In this document: in pieces, positions 55,256 through 64,000 of the stretch
Numbering within the stretch: position 1 is the first letter of the stretch
Layout: each line of letters starts with the position of its first letter
The notes under the pieces: generated by a model
The model's input: the letters and a program-made list of their open reading frames with translations, nothing else
The model's database searches: none
Told to the model about the DNA's origin: nothing
Position numbers and translations under genes: made by a program
Assembly: GCF_013393905.1 (NCBI RefSeq)
Contig: NZ_CP040273.1
Coordinates: forward strand, 1 to 64,000
Origin: Nostoc sp. C052
GTDB lineage: Bacteria; Cyanobacteriota; Cyanobacteriia; Cyanobacteriales; Nostocaceae
Direction: 5' to 3'
DNA: 64,000 nt

Positions 55256-55858
55256 TTAAAAGTCATTATCCGTAAAGGGAACTATGGATGGTAAAAACTT
55301 TTGAAAAGATGGGTAAAATTGTAATCTTGCTTCATAGTCATCTGTTTGTGATACTTCTAATTCAATTGTTTGCTGATTTTTTTCATCAAAGAGCAACTGG
55401 ATTTGATAATTAGTCCAGAATTGGTCGCCTAGTTCATCTTCTAAATCAAAAAGTTTTTCTTCATCACCCCATATATTTGACCAAAGTCCGATCCTATTAG
55501 CCCGAAAATGATTTTGACCATAAGCATCCCCAATTACAAAATATGCTTCGACAGTCAAATTAAATTCCAAATCATCGACCTCTGTTTCTGTAATGTTGCA
55601 GTTAACGAGTACTAAGGTATCTGGGTTAACGTTTATTACCTGCTCTTGGCGTTTTAATAATTCTTGTAATACGAAATCAGGTAATAGCTCAGAACTTCCC
55701 TCAAGGGCTTGTTTTTGAGTTTCTGGCGAGTAACGGGTTTTTAACTCTTGGGTGATTAAAATTAAAATATCTTCACTAGCTAAATTGACAACTATCTTTT
55801 TATCTGTGGGATTAAGGAAACTTCCAACATTCAGATTAATGTGTTTTTTAATTGGCAT
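55256..55858 (-). CDS. Hypothetical acidic protein
   Basis: A 200-residue protein, unrecognised. The start at 55858 (MPIKKHINLNVGSF) is preferred over the longer frame because upstream residues lack protein character. The central part has beta-strand-like stretches (NVNPDTLVLVNCNITETEV) and the C terminus is Asp/Glu/Phe-rich. It may be the partner of a toxin or nuclease, but nothing in the sequence shows that. Confidence 0.5.
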   Translation of the reverse strand: MPIKKHINLNVGSFLNPTDKKIVVNLASEDILILITQELKTRYSPETQKQALEGSSELLPDFVLQELLKRQEQVINVNPDTLVLVNCNITETEVDDLEFNLTVEAYFVIGDAYGQNHFRANRIGLWSNIWGDEEKLFDLEDELGDQFWTNYQIQLLFDEKNQQTIELEVSQTDDYEARLQFYPSFQKFLPSIVPFTDNDF

Positions 55859-56027
55859 AGTTCTGTAAAATCCTTTTGAACAGTTCATACTCATCTACAA
55901 ATAAAGCGAAGTCAAGGAAAAATGTTACCTTAGCTTCAGTGATCCGTTTTTATCAAGACGTACTTCCGAGTAATTGCATCCTTAAACTCATAATTATAAA
56001 TGACTGTGATTTGATAGCCTATTATGT

Positions 56028-58244
56028 TCATCCGCTAATATTTAAAAATGCCACAGTGCTTGACCAATTAACGGATTGGTTGAGTAAGTAACGAACAAAT
56101 AAATTTTTAATAATATTTATTTCCTCACTAGTCAAATTTGCAGCCAGACGATCTGCATAACTTGGTCGATTAAGATTAGCAGCAAATAAACGCTTGATAA
56201 AATTATCAGAGATGTGCATTGGTGTCAAATACTTTTCAACAACCACTTGTACACAGTGTCCATTTGAGGCAAAAGCGTGACGCAAATCGTCAGCATCCCA
56301 GTTAAGCATGGGGTCAGAGGCATCTGTATAAATAGCTTCTTCTGCTAAAACTAATCGCTCATACAATTGAGTATCGAGATTTTGGCTGGGCAGTAAGTGG
56401 TAAAACCTTTGGGTATGACGAGGTACTGTCTCAGCTAAAATAAGCTTGACTGAGTGCGGGATCAATTGACCTAAAATTTGAGCAGCAAGTCCCTTATTTG
56501 ATTCCAAGGCTAGTACATTGCGCCCGATAATAGAGTCAAACTGTACATTTGGTGCAAGAGATGCCAGCATAGCAGGTATCTGTGCAACAGATGCAGTAAA
56601 AACTATTGGTCGCATTGTTTCAGGAAGTGCCGCAGCAAGTTCTACTAAAGCATTGGCATCAGAGCGATTGCGAACACAGGCATAAACCCCACCTTCAGGA
56701 ACTTGCCGGATTGCTTCCCAAGTAAGTAAACCAGTGGCGGCATTTAGATCCAATACTAAATGATGACGTTGTAATTGAGCGAAATTGAAAATGCGATCGC
56801 GCACAGATGCTAATTGTGTACTTACCTGAGAAAGTGTACGTTGCAACCAACGCTCATCTGCTCGGTTAACAGTTCCATAAGTCATGACTTCCATTGGTGC
56901 AACACCAATACCTTCTACTATTGCAGCAAGTTGAGCTTCTCGGCGACGCGCCACTTGTGTTGCGATTTGGTGTTCATAACCTTGGATTGATGGTTGATAA
57001 AACAATTGACCTTGCAAGCTCTTGGGTAAATACTGCTGTTCTACCCAATGATCTCGGTAAGCGTGAGGATAGAGATAACCCGCCCCATGTCCAAAGCCTT
57101 TTTTATCCCGATTGGCATCTTTAAGGTGAGTGGGGACTTCTGCAACATTTTCATTTTCTACTGCGGCTAAAGCATCAAAAAAGCCCATAATGCTATTGGA
57201 TTTTGGTGCAGTCGCTAAATAAAGTACTGCCTGCGCCAAATGATAACGTCCTTCCGGCATTCCCACGCGGTCAAAAGCTTCGGCACAGGCATTTGTAACG
57301 ACAATTGCTTGTGGATCAGCCAATCCGACATCTTCGCTTGCAAGAATTAACATCCGACGGAAGATGAAGCGCGGGTCTTCACCGGCATAAACCATTTTGG
57401 CCAGCCAATAGAGTGCTGCATCTGGGTCAGAACCTCGTAAGCTCTTAATAAAAGCACTAATGGTATCAAAATGGGCATCCCCTTCTTTGTCGTATAAAAC
57501 AGCACGTTGTTGAATTGATTCTTCTGCCACTGCTAGGGGAATATGAATAACACCTGTAGTATCGGGGGGTGTAGTCTCTACAGCCAGTTGCAAAGCATTC
57601 AATAACGAACGAGCATCACCATTGGCAACATTAACTAGATGAGCTAAAGCATCTGTGTCAATTTGTACTATTAACTTGCCATAACCGCGTTCTGAATCGA
57701 AGAGTGTTTGCTCAACAATTTTGTATAAATCTTCATCAGTTAATTGCTGAAGTTGAAAAATCCGCGAACGGCTGACAAGTGCCTTATTGACCTCAAAAAA
57801 AGGATTTTCGGTGGTAGCACCAATGAGAATGATTGTACCATTCTCTACCCAAGGCAATAGAGCATCTTGCTGAGACTTGTTAAAACGATGGACTTCATCG
57901 ACAAAAAGAATAGTTCGTTGATTATGGAACTTACGCTGTTGTTGGGCTATTTCAATTGCCGCTCGAATTTCTTTGACTCCTGAGAGTACGGCATTGATAG
58001 CAATGAAGTGAGCGCGGGTGCTGTTGGCAATAACACGGGCTAAAGTAGTTTTGCCAGTCCCTGGTGGCCCAGAAAAGATTAAGGAAGACAGTTGATCTAA
58101 ATTAATAGCACGCCGCAGTAGCCTTCCTTGCCCAATAATATGGTCTTGACCAATAAATTCATCAAGTGTTCGTGGACGCATCCGAGCCGCCAGAGGTGCT
58201 GATTCTTCAGTTATTTTTGCAAGATGCTGGTCAAATAAATCCAT
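56028..58244 (-). CDS. rarA: RarA/MgsA-type AAA ATPase with C-terminal methyltransferase-like fusion
   Basis: A 738-residue protein. Residues 1-420 are RarA, the replication-fork recombination ATPase: Walker A SGPPGTGKTT at 58-67, Walker B LFVDEVHRF with Asp116-Glu117, sensor GATTENPFFEV, and the C-terminal helical MGFFDALAAVE region and GYLYPH motif. Usual RarA proteins are about 440 residues. The extra 300 residues have a Rossmann-like methyltransferase pattern (LVLDLNAATGLLTWEAIR, GRNVLALESN). This fusion is known in cyanobacterial annotation as a RarA/unknown-domain protein. Intact; it would stabilise stalled forks of the plasmid or host. Confidence 0.85.
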   Translation of the reverse strand: MDLFDQHLAKITEESAPLAARMRPRTLDEFIGQDHIIGQGRLLRRAINLDQLSSLIFSGPPGTGKTTLARVIANSTRAHFIAINAVLSGVKEIRAAIEIAQQQRKFHNQRTILFVDEVHRFNKSQQDALLPWVENGTIILIGATTENPFFEVNKALVSRSRIFQLQQLTDEDLYKIVEQTLFDSERGYGKLIVQIDTDALAHLVNVANGDARSLLNALQLAVETTPPDTTGVIHIPLAVAEESIQQRAVLYDKEGDAHFDTISAFIKSLRGSDPDAALYWLAKMVYAGEDPRFIFRRMLILASEDVGLADPQAIVVTNACAEAFDRVGMPEGRYHLAQAVLYLATAPKSNSIMGFFDALAAVENENVAEVPTHLKDANRDKKGFGHGAGYLYPHAYRDHWVEQQYLPKSLQGQLFYQPSIQGYEHQIATQVARRREAQLAAIVEGIGVAPMEVMTYGTVNRADERWLQRTLSQVSTQLASVRDRIFNFAQLQRHHLVLDLNAATGLLTWEAIRQVPEGGVYACVRNRSDANALVELAAALPETMRPIVFTASVAQIPAMLASLAPNVQFDSIIGRNVLALESNKGLAAQILGQLIPHSVKLILAETVPRHTQRFYHLLPSQNLDTQLYERLVLAEEAIYTDASDPMLNWDADDLRHAFASNGHCVQVVVEKYLTPMHISDNFIKRLFAANLNRPSYADRLAANLTSEEINIIKNLFVRYLLNQSVNWSSTVAFLNISG

Positions 58245-58378
58245 TATTAAATACGTCTTCAGAAGTGGAGTTTTTCAAGGCATAAAATATGTGCGTATGC
58301 TTTTTCAAGGTAAAAAATTATAACGGCAATTAATATCTAAAAAGAAATTACTTTACGATGTCGTTATCAGCGCTGAAA

Positions 58379-59215
58379 TCAGAACTGATGATTTTTGGTT
58401 TTGACTCGCTGATACAGTTCTTCCATTGTTTCAATAAAGGAAGCATCATTGTGCCAGAAATCAGGAAAATCCCCTTGTTTCTTAATCAAAATTGCACAGA
58501 TACTACTTGGAGTCGCCACTTCAATAGTTTGTGGTAATCGCTTTGTACCTAACCAAAATTCTCTGGCATTTGGCATTTGGTTAAGAGATTGCTTTTCTAG
58601 CTTAGTGTATAGCGAATTAGAAAGTTCTAAAGGAATTTCCTTAGTATTCAATTCCTCAGATAGAGTTTTTCCCAAAGGAGAATTAGCTAGTTTGGCTTGA
58701 AGTTCTGCTTTCGATAATCCCCGTAATTCAAATAACAACCAGGGATTATTATCTAATTGAGAAGCCACTAAATAGTAAACTCCAGCAATGTGCTTACAGG
58801 GATTAGCATAATCTGGACAAGAGCATTTAGTTTTGAAATCCTTACTACTATGGGGCAATAAATGTAGTCCCAAATGAGAGAAAGTATCTTCAATATTTTC
58901 TGGGACTTCATTTAGCAGCAATCGAGAAATGATACTGGCTTTAGAAGAAAGCTTTTGGATAGCTTCATTCCAATGGGTTTTAGCAATAGGTGTAATCTGA
59001 ATCTCTATATTATAAGTTGGTTCTTTGTAGATTCCAAAATAGGGATTAACTGAGCCTCTGACTTTGGCAGTAATTTTATTTAAGTCAATCTCAAAGCTTT
59101 TGACTTTACCACCGCTAGCATAAGATCGTCCTCTTTTGAGTCGGTTATCATCTGTAAAAGCTTCTAGTGCTTGAATAAAGCGATCGCCCCACCAAGTTCG
59201 ACTAAATTTAGCCAT
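58379..59215 (-). CDS. SWIM zinc-finger protein
   Basis: A 278-residue protein with a SWIM-type zinc finger: CSCPDYANPCKHIAG (about 131-145), the CxC...CxH pattern that binds DNA or protein. The N terminus (TWWGDRFIQALEAF) is typical for SWIM proteins paired with SNF2 helicases. Its start lies 5 bases after the SNF2 gene's stop codon, so they form an operon. Probably a regulatory or DNA-contact subunit for the helicase. Confidence 0.85.
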   Translation of the reverse strand: MAKFSRTWWGDRFIQALEAFTDDNRLKRGRSYASGGKVKSFEIDLNKITAKVRGSVNPYFGIYKEPTYNIEIQITPIAKTHWNEAIQKLSSKASIISRLLLNEVPENIEDTFSHLGLHLLPHSSKDFKTKCSCPDYANPCKHIAGVYYLVASQLDNNPWLLFELRGLSKAELQAKLANSPLGKTLSEELNTKEIPLELSNSLYTKLEKQSLNQMPNAREFWLGTKRLPQTIEVATPSSICAILIKKQGDFPDFWHNDASFIETMEELYQRVKTKNHQF

Positions 59216-59220
59216 AATAT

Positions 59221-62200
59221 CTACTCCAAAATTGCACTCTTGTTCAATGAAATCAACCGCTTAAAGGCTTCATTATCTAATTCGGTGAGCCAAGATTCAT
59301 CGCTACCAACAACAGCATCAGAGAGTTTTTTCTTATCTTCAATCATTTGGTCAATTCTCTCTTCTAGAGTTCCAATGGCAACAAACTTATGCACAAAGAC
59401 ATTCTTTTTTTGACCAATACGGAAAGCACGGTCAGTTGCTTGGTCTTCAACTGCTGGGTTCCACCAACGGTCAAAGTGAAAGACATGGTTGGCTTTCGTG
59501 AGGGTGATACCTACGCCCCCTGCTTTCAAGGAAAGGATAAAAACCGATGGTTCTGTATTTGGGTCTTGAAATTCGGTAATCATTTGCTCTCGACGTGGGC
59601 GACTAGTACCACCATGCAAATAGTAAGTATTGCAATGCAGACTATGTTTGAGATGTTTTTCAATCTTTTCACCCACTTCCGTAAATTGACTAAAAATGAG
59701 TAAACTTTCTCCTTCATCAACTGCCTCCTCAACCATCTCTGCTAACCGACTGAGTTTGTGCGAACGCAGTGGTGAAAATTCGCTCCCATCTTGCAGAAAT
59801 TGGGCTGGATGATTACAAATCTGCTTCAATTTCATCAGCGTTGAAAGAATCAATCCTTTGCGCTGAATTCCCTCTGCTGATTGCAATTGTTTTTCTACAT
59901 CTAGTACCACCACTTCATAAAGCGATGCTTGCTCTTTGGTCAGGTTGGTGTAGAGTTTTTGTTCCACTTTATCTGGCAAGTCATTAATAATAGATTGGTC
60001 AGTTTTTAACCTTCGCAGAATTAGAGGTTCTACCAGTTTTTTCAAGGTGGCAGATTTCACGCGGTCATTGTCTTTTTGAATCGGAATCTCGAAGATTTTC
60101 CGAAACTGGGCTTCTTTACCCAAGTAACCAGGATTGAGAAAGTTAAAAATTGACCATAAATCCAGTAAGCGGTTTTCTACAGGAGTGCCTGTCAATGCCA
60201 GCCGATGTTTAGCTCTTAATTTTAAAATAGCTTTAGTTTGGGCAGCTTTCGGATTTTTAATATTTTGTGCCTCATCCAGTACTAAACGTTGCCACTCGAT
60301 GCCGCTCAATAACTTTTCATCTTTGCGGACTAGAGTAAAGGAGCTAATTATCACATCGTTTTGTTCACAAGCAGCTTTGAAATCAGCTAGATTTTGTAGC
60401 CTAGTGCTACCATGATGCACCATAGTTTTTAAATGAGGTGCGAATTTGGCAATTTCCTTCTGCCAGTTGCCAACAACAGAAGTCGGAGCAATTAATAGTG
60501 TGGGCAGGGCAGATAAAGAAGTAATTTTTCCTCCTACTTTCAGAGCTGAATGTAACTCTTTCTCTTGCACTAATCGGGCAATCACCTGCACGGATTTACC
60601 TAAACCCATATCGTCTGCCAAACAGCCATTTAATCCCAAGTTTTCTAGATATTGTAGCCAGGAAACACCACGCTTTTGATATTCTCGGAGTGTGCCTTGC
60701 AGATTCTCAAGTTCAGAAATTGGTTCTAGGCGACTTTTATCTTGTAGCTTTGCTATCATCTCTGACAAAGCTTCGTCATGTTCAATTTCCCATTCTGACC
60801 CCAATTCAGCACTGCGTTGTAGAAACTCCAGTAAGGTCATCTGGGGTTGTTCGTTACCGTGGGACTGCCAAAATTCGAGTAACTGCTGCATTTTATCCCG
60901 GTCTAATTCCATCCATTGACCGCGAAAATGCACTAGGGGAGTTTTAGCATTAATCAGTTGTTCCCATTCAATAGGTGTGACAGTTTGCTCCCCAATTGCC
61001 AACTCATACTGATACTCCACCAGTGAGTCTAAGCCAAAATAGCTTTTTGTTTCCCCTTTCGTTGCAGCAAGTTTGCTACCCGATGCTTTGAGGCGAATTT
61101 TGGCGCGACGACGACCTGCCGGAGTATACCAAGCAGGTACAATTACTTTGAATCCTGAGTCTTCCAGTACCCAAGCACTTTCAGTAAGGAAGTCAAATGC
61201 TTCATCTAAGGTAAGTTGCATTGCTGTTGGCTTATCTGTCTCCAACCCAAGCCAGAGTTTGGTATACATCCGGGCTGCATACCCCAGATTCAGCAGTAAA
61301 TTTGTTTCAAAATCTTTACCAAAATCTTTATGTACGCCAGTTTTGGTAAATTGATTCATTGTCCAGTAGTCTGCTAACGCTAACTTCAAGGATGGATCTT
61401 GTTTACTGGCTACTAGAAATTGAATTTGCCAATTGTCTATTTGTGACGATGAAGGAGAATGTAACTGGAAGCACAGATGAAAAGGTGAATCAGCTTGAGT
61501 GCGGGTTATTTTGGTTTTCCACACCAACCATTGCCGATATTCCTCAAGGGCAGTATTTGTTGTTAGTGGATTGTGCTGACGAGGAGAAAAGCAAGATTCA
61601 ATTAGAGAATCAGCAATTTGTTTGTCAAAAGCGGCTGTTGATGGGGTGTGAGTTACTAAATCATGAAGTACATATTCGGAAAAGTGACGCAATAGTGTTT
61701 CTCGATCAAAAAACTCAATAGGATAACTAACTGTTGCTTTACCTGCCACACATATTAGTGGCATATAGTCAATATATTTCAGAATATTTGCTTCATATTG
61801 TTCTGAAATAATTTCCCAGGTGGCATAAATTTCAAATGCTGCTTTAGCAGTCTTGTTTTTGCCTTTTTTCTTCGGATTTTCCGATGATAACTGTCGATAT
61901 TTCAGTGCGGGAATAAATTGGTCTTTGAGGATTACTTGTTTAAAACTTTGAGTGTAATGATACCAAAATAATAAATCTGAACCAATTTGAAAACTCTCGG
62001 CATTATATATTGCTAAAAAATGGATATCTTTAAGTAGTTTAATAATATTAAGTGTTGTGACATTTTTGGTAGACACTACTGTTTCATAACAATCAATCTG
62101 CCAATATTGGAATTCTTCATAGCTATCAGTCAACTCAATTTCTAAATACTTGGTTAATTCTGGTGAGGGTAGGGGCTGATTATTGGTGGTTGGTAAGGCA

Positions 62201-62430
62201 AAGTATTTAGGAGATATGCGTTGGGAAAATTTAGTATTGTCTTCTTTAATTCCCAATTCTTGTACTAAAAAGGCGATTAATTGGGATTCTACCAAGTGTC
62301 CAGGATGAATTTTTTGACTATTGGTGTGACTTTTTTGGGATAATTGAGTTTCTACCCACAAGTAAAAAGACCCTGACTGAATAAAGTCAGTTTCCTCGTT
62401 TGGTATCCAGGTGCCATGAAGTATTCTCAT
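59221..62430 (-). CDS. SNF2-family DNA-dependent ATPase
   Basis: A 1069-residue SWI2/SNF2 ATPase. The N-terminal half (about 1-560) is the variable region of the HepA-type bacterial SNF2 proteins. Helicase motifs: GLGKS (609-613, Lys612), DEAQ (719-722, LVLDEAQNIK), ALTGTPVENR and the C-terminal motif IGQKKNVFVHKFVA, with the SLKAGGVGITL segment. It translocates on DNA and remodels protein-DNA or RNA polymerase complexes. Paired with the SWIM gene downstream. Complete and without frameshift. Confidence 0.92.
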   Translation of the reverse strand: MRILHGTWIPNEETDFIQSGSFYLWVETQLSQKSHTNSQKIHPGHLVESQLIAFLVQELGIKEDNTKFSQRISPKYFALPTTNNQPLPSPELTKYLEIELTDSYEEFQYWQIDCYETVVSTKNVTTLNIIKLLKDIHFLAIYNAESFQIGSDLLFWYHYTQSFKQVILKDQFIPALKYRQLSSENPKKKGKNKTAKAAFEIYATWEIISEQYEANILKYIDYMPLICVAGKATVSYPIEFFDRETLLRHFSEYVLHDLVTHTPSTAAFDKQIADSLIESCFSPRQHNPLTTNTALEEYRQWLVWKTKITRTQADSPFHLCFQLHSPSSSQIDNWQIQFLVASKQDPSLKLALADYWTMNQFTKTGVHKDFGKDFETNLLLNLGYAARMYTKLWLGLETDKPTAMQLTLDEAFDFLTESAWVLEDSGFKVIVPAWYTPAGRRRAKIRLKASGSKLAATKGETKSYFGLDSLVEYQYELAIGEQTVTPIEWEQLINAKTPLVHFRGQWMELDRDKMQQLLEFWQSHGNEQPQMTLLEFLQRSAELGSEWEIEHDEALSEMIAKLQDKSRLEPISELENLQGTLREYQKRGVSWLQYLENLGLNGCLADDMGLGKSVQVIARLVQEKELHSALKVGGKITSLSALPTLLIAPTSVVGNWQKEIAKFAPHLKTMVHHGSTRLQNLADFKAACEQNDVIISSFTLVRKDEKLLSGIEWQRLVLDEAQNIKNPKAAQTKAILKLRAKHRLALTGTPVENRLLDLWSIFNFLNPGYLGKEAQFRKIFEIPIQKDNDRVKSATLKKLVEPLILRRLKTDQSIINDLPDKVEQKLYTNLTKEQASLYEVVVLDVEKQLQSAEGIQRKGLILSTLMKLKQICNHPAQFLQDGSEFSPLRSHKLSRLAEMVEEAVDEGESLLIFSQFTEVGEKIEKHLKHSLHCNTYYLHGGTSRPRREQMITEFQDPNTEPSVFILSLKAGGVGITLTKANHVFHFDRWWNPAVEDQATDRAFRIGQKKNVFVHKFVAIGTLEERIDQMIEDKKKLSDAVVGSDESWLTELDNEAFKRLISLNKSAILE

Positions 62431-62584
62431 AGTTATAATGCCTCTGGATTGTTTGGAAATTCACGCGCCTTAGAATTACTTTAGCAAACAGAGGTGCTAG
62501 AACTATTTTCTTTATGCAAAAGAAAGCGATGACGCTATCGTGCGATCGCTTGTTCAGAAATCAGACATAAATCCTACATTTTGG

Positions 62585-62884
62585 CTACAAATCAAAGTCA
62601 AGACTGAATGTTTCACCATCAGAATCTTCTTCTTCCTCCTCTGCGAATTCTGCGAATGGAGTTGCAGTCCTTGAAGAGAGTTTGTTATCTTCTGTATTAA
62701 TCGGGGTGAAAGTCGCTTGTTGTGTGGGAAACGCACCCTTTCTGAAAGCAAAATAGCAATCAATAATAAAGTAAAGCGTCTCCAGGTAACTCTTGCCTAG
62801 TTGCTGTGATTCGGCAAATATCCGCTCACGGTAGCTATCTTTGATCCGAACTTTTTCTGGGGTTAAGTCAAGTTTGTCTGCCAT
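62585..62884 (-). CDS. ParR-like partner of the second ParM module
   Basis: A 99-residue protein directly behind the ParM-type gene, with its ATG 5 bases after the parM stop (a GTG at 62893 overlaps it and is an alternative start). The N-terminal part (about 1-50, KVRIKDSYRERIFAESQQLG) is basic-helical, as a ribbon-helix-helix-type DNA-binding protein would be, and the C-terminal part is an acidic tail (FAEFAEEEEEDSDGE), typical for ParR. The order parM-parR is the classical one. No RBS is clear. Confidence 0.55.
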   Translation of the reverse strand: MADKLDLTPEKVRIKDSYRERIFAESQQLGKSYLETLYFIIDCYFAFRKGAFPTQQATFTPINTEDNKLSSRTATPFAEFAEEEEEDSDGETFSLDFDL

Positions 62885-62889
62885 TGCGA

Positions 62890-63849
62890 TCACTTAATAG
62901 ATGTAGATGCTGGATTCTTGCTGGTGATGGTTTTTGCCATCTCTAAAAGCCCAGAGACATTGGCTTCTACCGGATTGTCCAGGATTTTGAAGCCGTTTTT
63001 CTCCAACAGCTTCTTAAATCCTGGTAAGAGACAGCCTCCACCTATCGCCCAGATTTCATCCCCTTGGTGCTTGGCATCCAATGTCAGATTCACCACTTTC
63101 TTCAAGTATTTTTCATACCAATCTTTTAAACTTGCACTGTATATATCTTTGATATCAATGTCACGGCTGTACCTGGTATGTCCCATCTCCAGACAAAATC
63201 GGATCTTGGAAGCATCCCCGATTTTCCCCCCATTTAGATGTTTCATTTTTTGGGAAATATCATCGATGAGAACTTCTACACCAATGGGGTAGGCAGTGTG
63301 AACTTCTCGCTGACCTCGGTTGTAACGAGAATATAGGGTTGTTCCATTACCAAAGTCTAAAATTGTTAATTTTTTCGGTAGTGGATGCCCAAACAATGCA
63401 CCCATACCCTCTAGTACAACTTTCAGCACTTCTACTTTCACGTCTGATTGTTTGCCAGCAAGTATTGGCTGATATTCTCCATTGAGTACTTTTTGTAATT
63501 CTTCAGCCAGACCAACATCATGTAAGCTGACGACTAATTTTAAGTGCCAAGCCTTACGGTGTGGCAGATGTGCCAATGCACCCAATAAAGTCAACAACGC
63601 ATTATTTACTTTATTTTCATTGTTGTCTGTGTTGCGGTCAAAATAATTTCCTGTACGGTAAGCAGACTCTCCAACTGTATAAGCACTACCGTTAAAAACT
63701 ACACGTCCTGGCACATCTTCCATCTCGGCATTAGTTATATAGCTGGGCACACGAACTACTTCAAAGCCATCGACTAAAAGTTTGAGGCTTCCGTAACCGT
63801 TATCGAAACCCGCAGGAAAAATTTTTTGTAAGGTGTGAATGTTTGACAT
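62890..63849 (-). CDS. ParM/StbA-type plasmid segregation actin (second module)
   Basis: A 319-residue actin-like ATPase. Phosphate-1 motif GFDNGYGSLKLLVDG (about 12-26), a typical ILDFGNGTTLYSR phosphate-2 segment, and the adenosine motif IWAIGGGCLLPGF near 267-279. Its length is that of R1 ParM. The ATG at 63849 is preferred over the upstream TTG; GGAG precedes it closely. It drives the ParR-like gene behind it. It is not close to the ParM-type gene at 38344, so the plasmid carries two different segregation actins. Confidence 0.8.
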   Translation of the reverse strand: MSNIHTLQKIFPAGFDNGYGSLKLLVDGFEVVRVPSYITNAEMEDVPGRVVFNGSAYTVGESAYRTGNYFDRNTDNNENKVNNALLTLLGALAHLPHRKAWHLKLVVSLHDVGLAEELQKVLNGEYQPILAGKQSDVKVEVLKVVLEGMGALFGHPLPKKLTILDFGNGTTLYSRYNRGQREVHTAYPIGVEVLIDDISQKMKHLNGGKIGDASKIRFCLEMGHTRYSRDIDIKDIYSASLKDWYEKYLKKVVNLTLDAKHQGDEIWAIGGGCLLPGFKKLLEKNGFKILDNPVEANVSGLLEMAKTITSKNPASTSIK

Positions 63850-63902
63850 CTGCTCCAAGGTAATACGCTTTGATTTGTGAAAGTTATCTGTTCAGATAAT
63901 TT

Positions 63903-63944
63903 GGGGGAGTAGGGGAGAGAAGAATAAAATAACTCCCCCTTTTT
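63903..63944 (+). terminator. Hairpin with T-run upstream of the second parM
   Basis: GGGGGAGT (63903-63910) and ACTCCCCC (63932-63939) form a stem followed by TTTTT, as an intrinsic terminator on the + strand. No + strand gene ends nearby, so it might instead be part of a parC-like centromere or a mRNA leader of the ParM operon. A CCCCTTGGGG palindrome lies at 63971-63980. Confidence 0.35.
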
Positions 63945-64000
63945 GATCCAGACTCAAGAGTTTATCATAACCCCTTGGGGGCTAAGTGGGGTATAAAATC

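Overview
The window looks like part of a large plasmid of a filamentous, Nostoc/Anabaena-type cyanobacterium. The evidence is the frequent HIP1 octamer (GCGATCGC), many short dispersed repeats typical of that group, a CyRepA1-like plasmid initiator, and plasmid functions throughout: replication, two ParM-type segregation modules, ParA-like ATPases, a MobV relaxase and a type IV secretion (conjugation) cluster. No rRNA, tRNA or CRISPR array was found. The assignment to an organism is inference; I see no chromosomal marker gene.

Layout. 1-9.1 kb: the CyRepA1-like initiator, a tyrosine recombinase, a RecD2-like helicase ORF whose 5' end is replaced by a transposase remnant, a decayed fragment of a second initiator, and a lipoprotein. 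10.0-27.4 kb: a plus-strand conjugation cluster: VirB2-, B3-, B4-, B5-, B6-, B8-, B10- and B9-like genes, an unknown exported protein, a VirD4-type coupling ATPase, a small degenerate relaxase-like protein, a DUF3854 primase-like protein and a partner. Several spacers in this cluster carry small MITE-like inverted-repeat elements. 27.4-29.2 kb: a soluble histidine kinase facing a NarL-type response regulator. 29.2-36.7 kb: a minus-strand mobilisation block: MobV relaxase with a primase-like C terminus, Ycf46-like AAA ATPase, DUF192 protein, two ParA/MinD-type ATPases and small proteins. 37.9-39.6 kb: a ParM-type segregation pair. 39.9-43.8 kb: an FHA-ABC transporter and small unknown proteins.

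43.8-49.0 kb holds the most remarkable gene, a 1735-residue protein. Its first ~700 residues carry, in the right order, the signatures of two-barrel RNA polymerases of the eukaryotic RdRP/YonO type: a Q-x-R and GKG segment of a first barrel, an RSP segment, the metal-binding DYDGD, then SDSISVGIINN and AVD..K segments. The remaining ~1000 residues are unlike any polymerase I know. A weak C-terminal resemblance to the DUF3854 protein of the conjugation cluster ties it to plasmid DNA or RNA processing.

49-54 kb is an insertion zone: a gene remnant, an ATP-grasp protein, a frameshifted PD-(D/E)XK-type protein, and an IscB element with its probable omega RNA, inserted in a small gene so that the two halves lie in compatible frames on either side. 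54-64 kb is a minus-strand block: J-domain protein, RarA fusion, SWIM-domain protein plus SNF2 helicase, and a second ParM/ParR-like pair.

How the genes may work together: CyRepA1 would start replication, the ParM pairs and ParA-like ATPases would keep the plasmid, MobV would nick and lead the strand, VirD4 would couple it to the VirB channel, and the DUF3854 and MobV C-terminal primase-like domains could prime the strand in the recipient. The two-barrel polymerase could provide plasmid-specific transcription or priming; that last role is inference.
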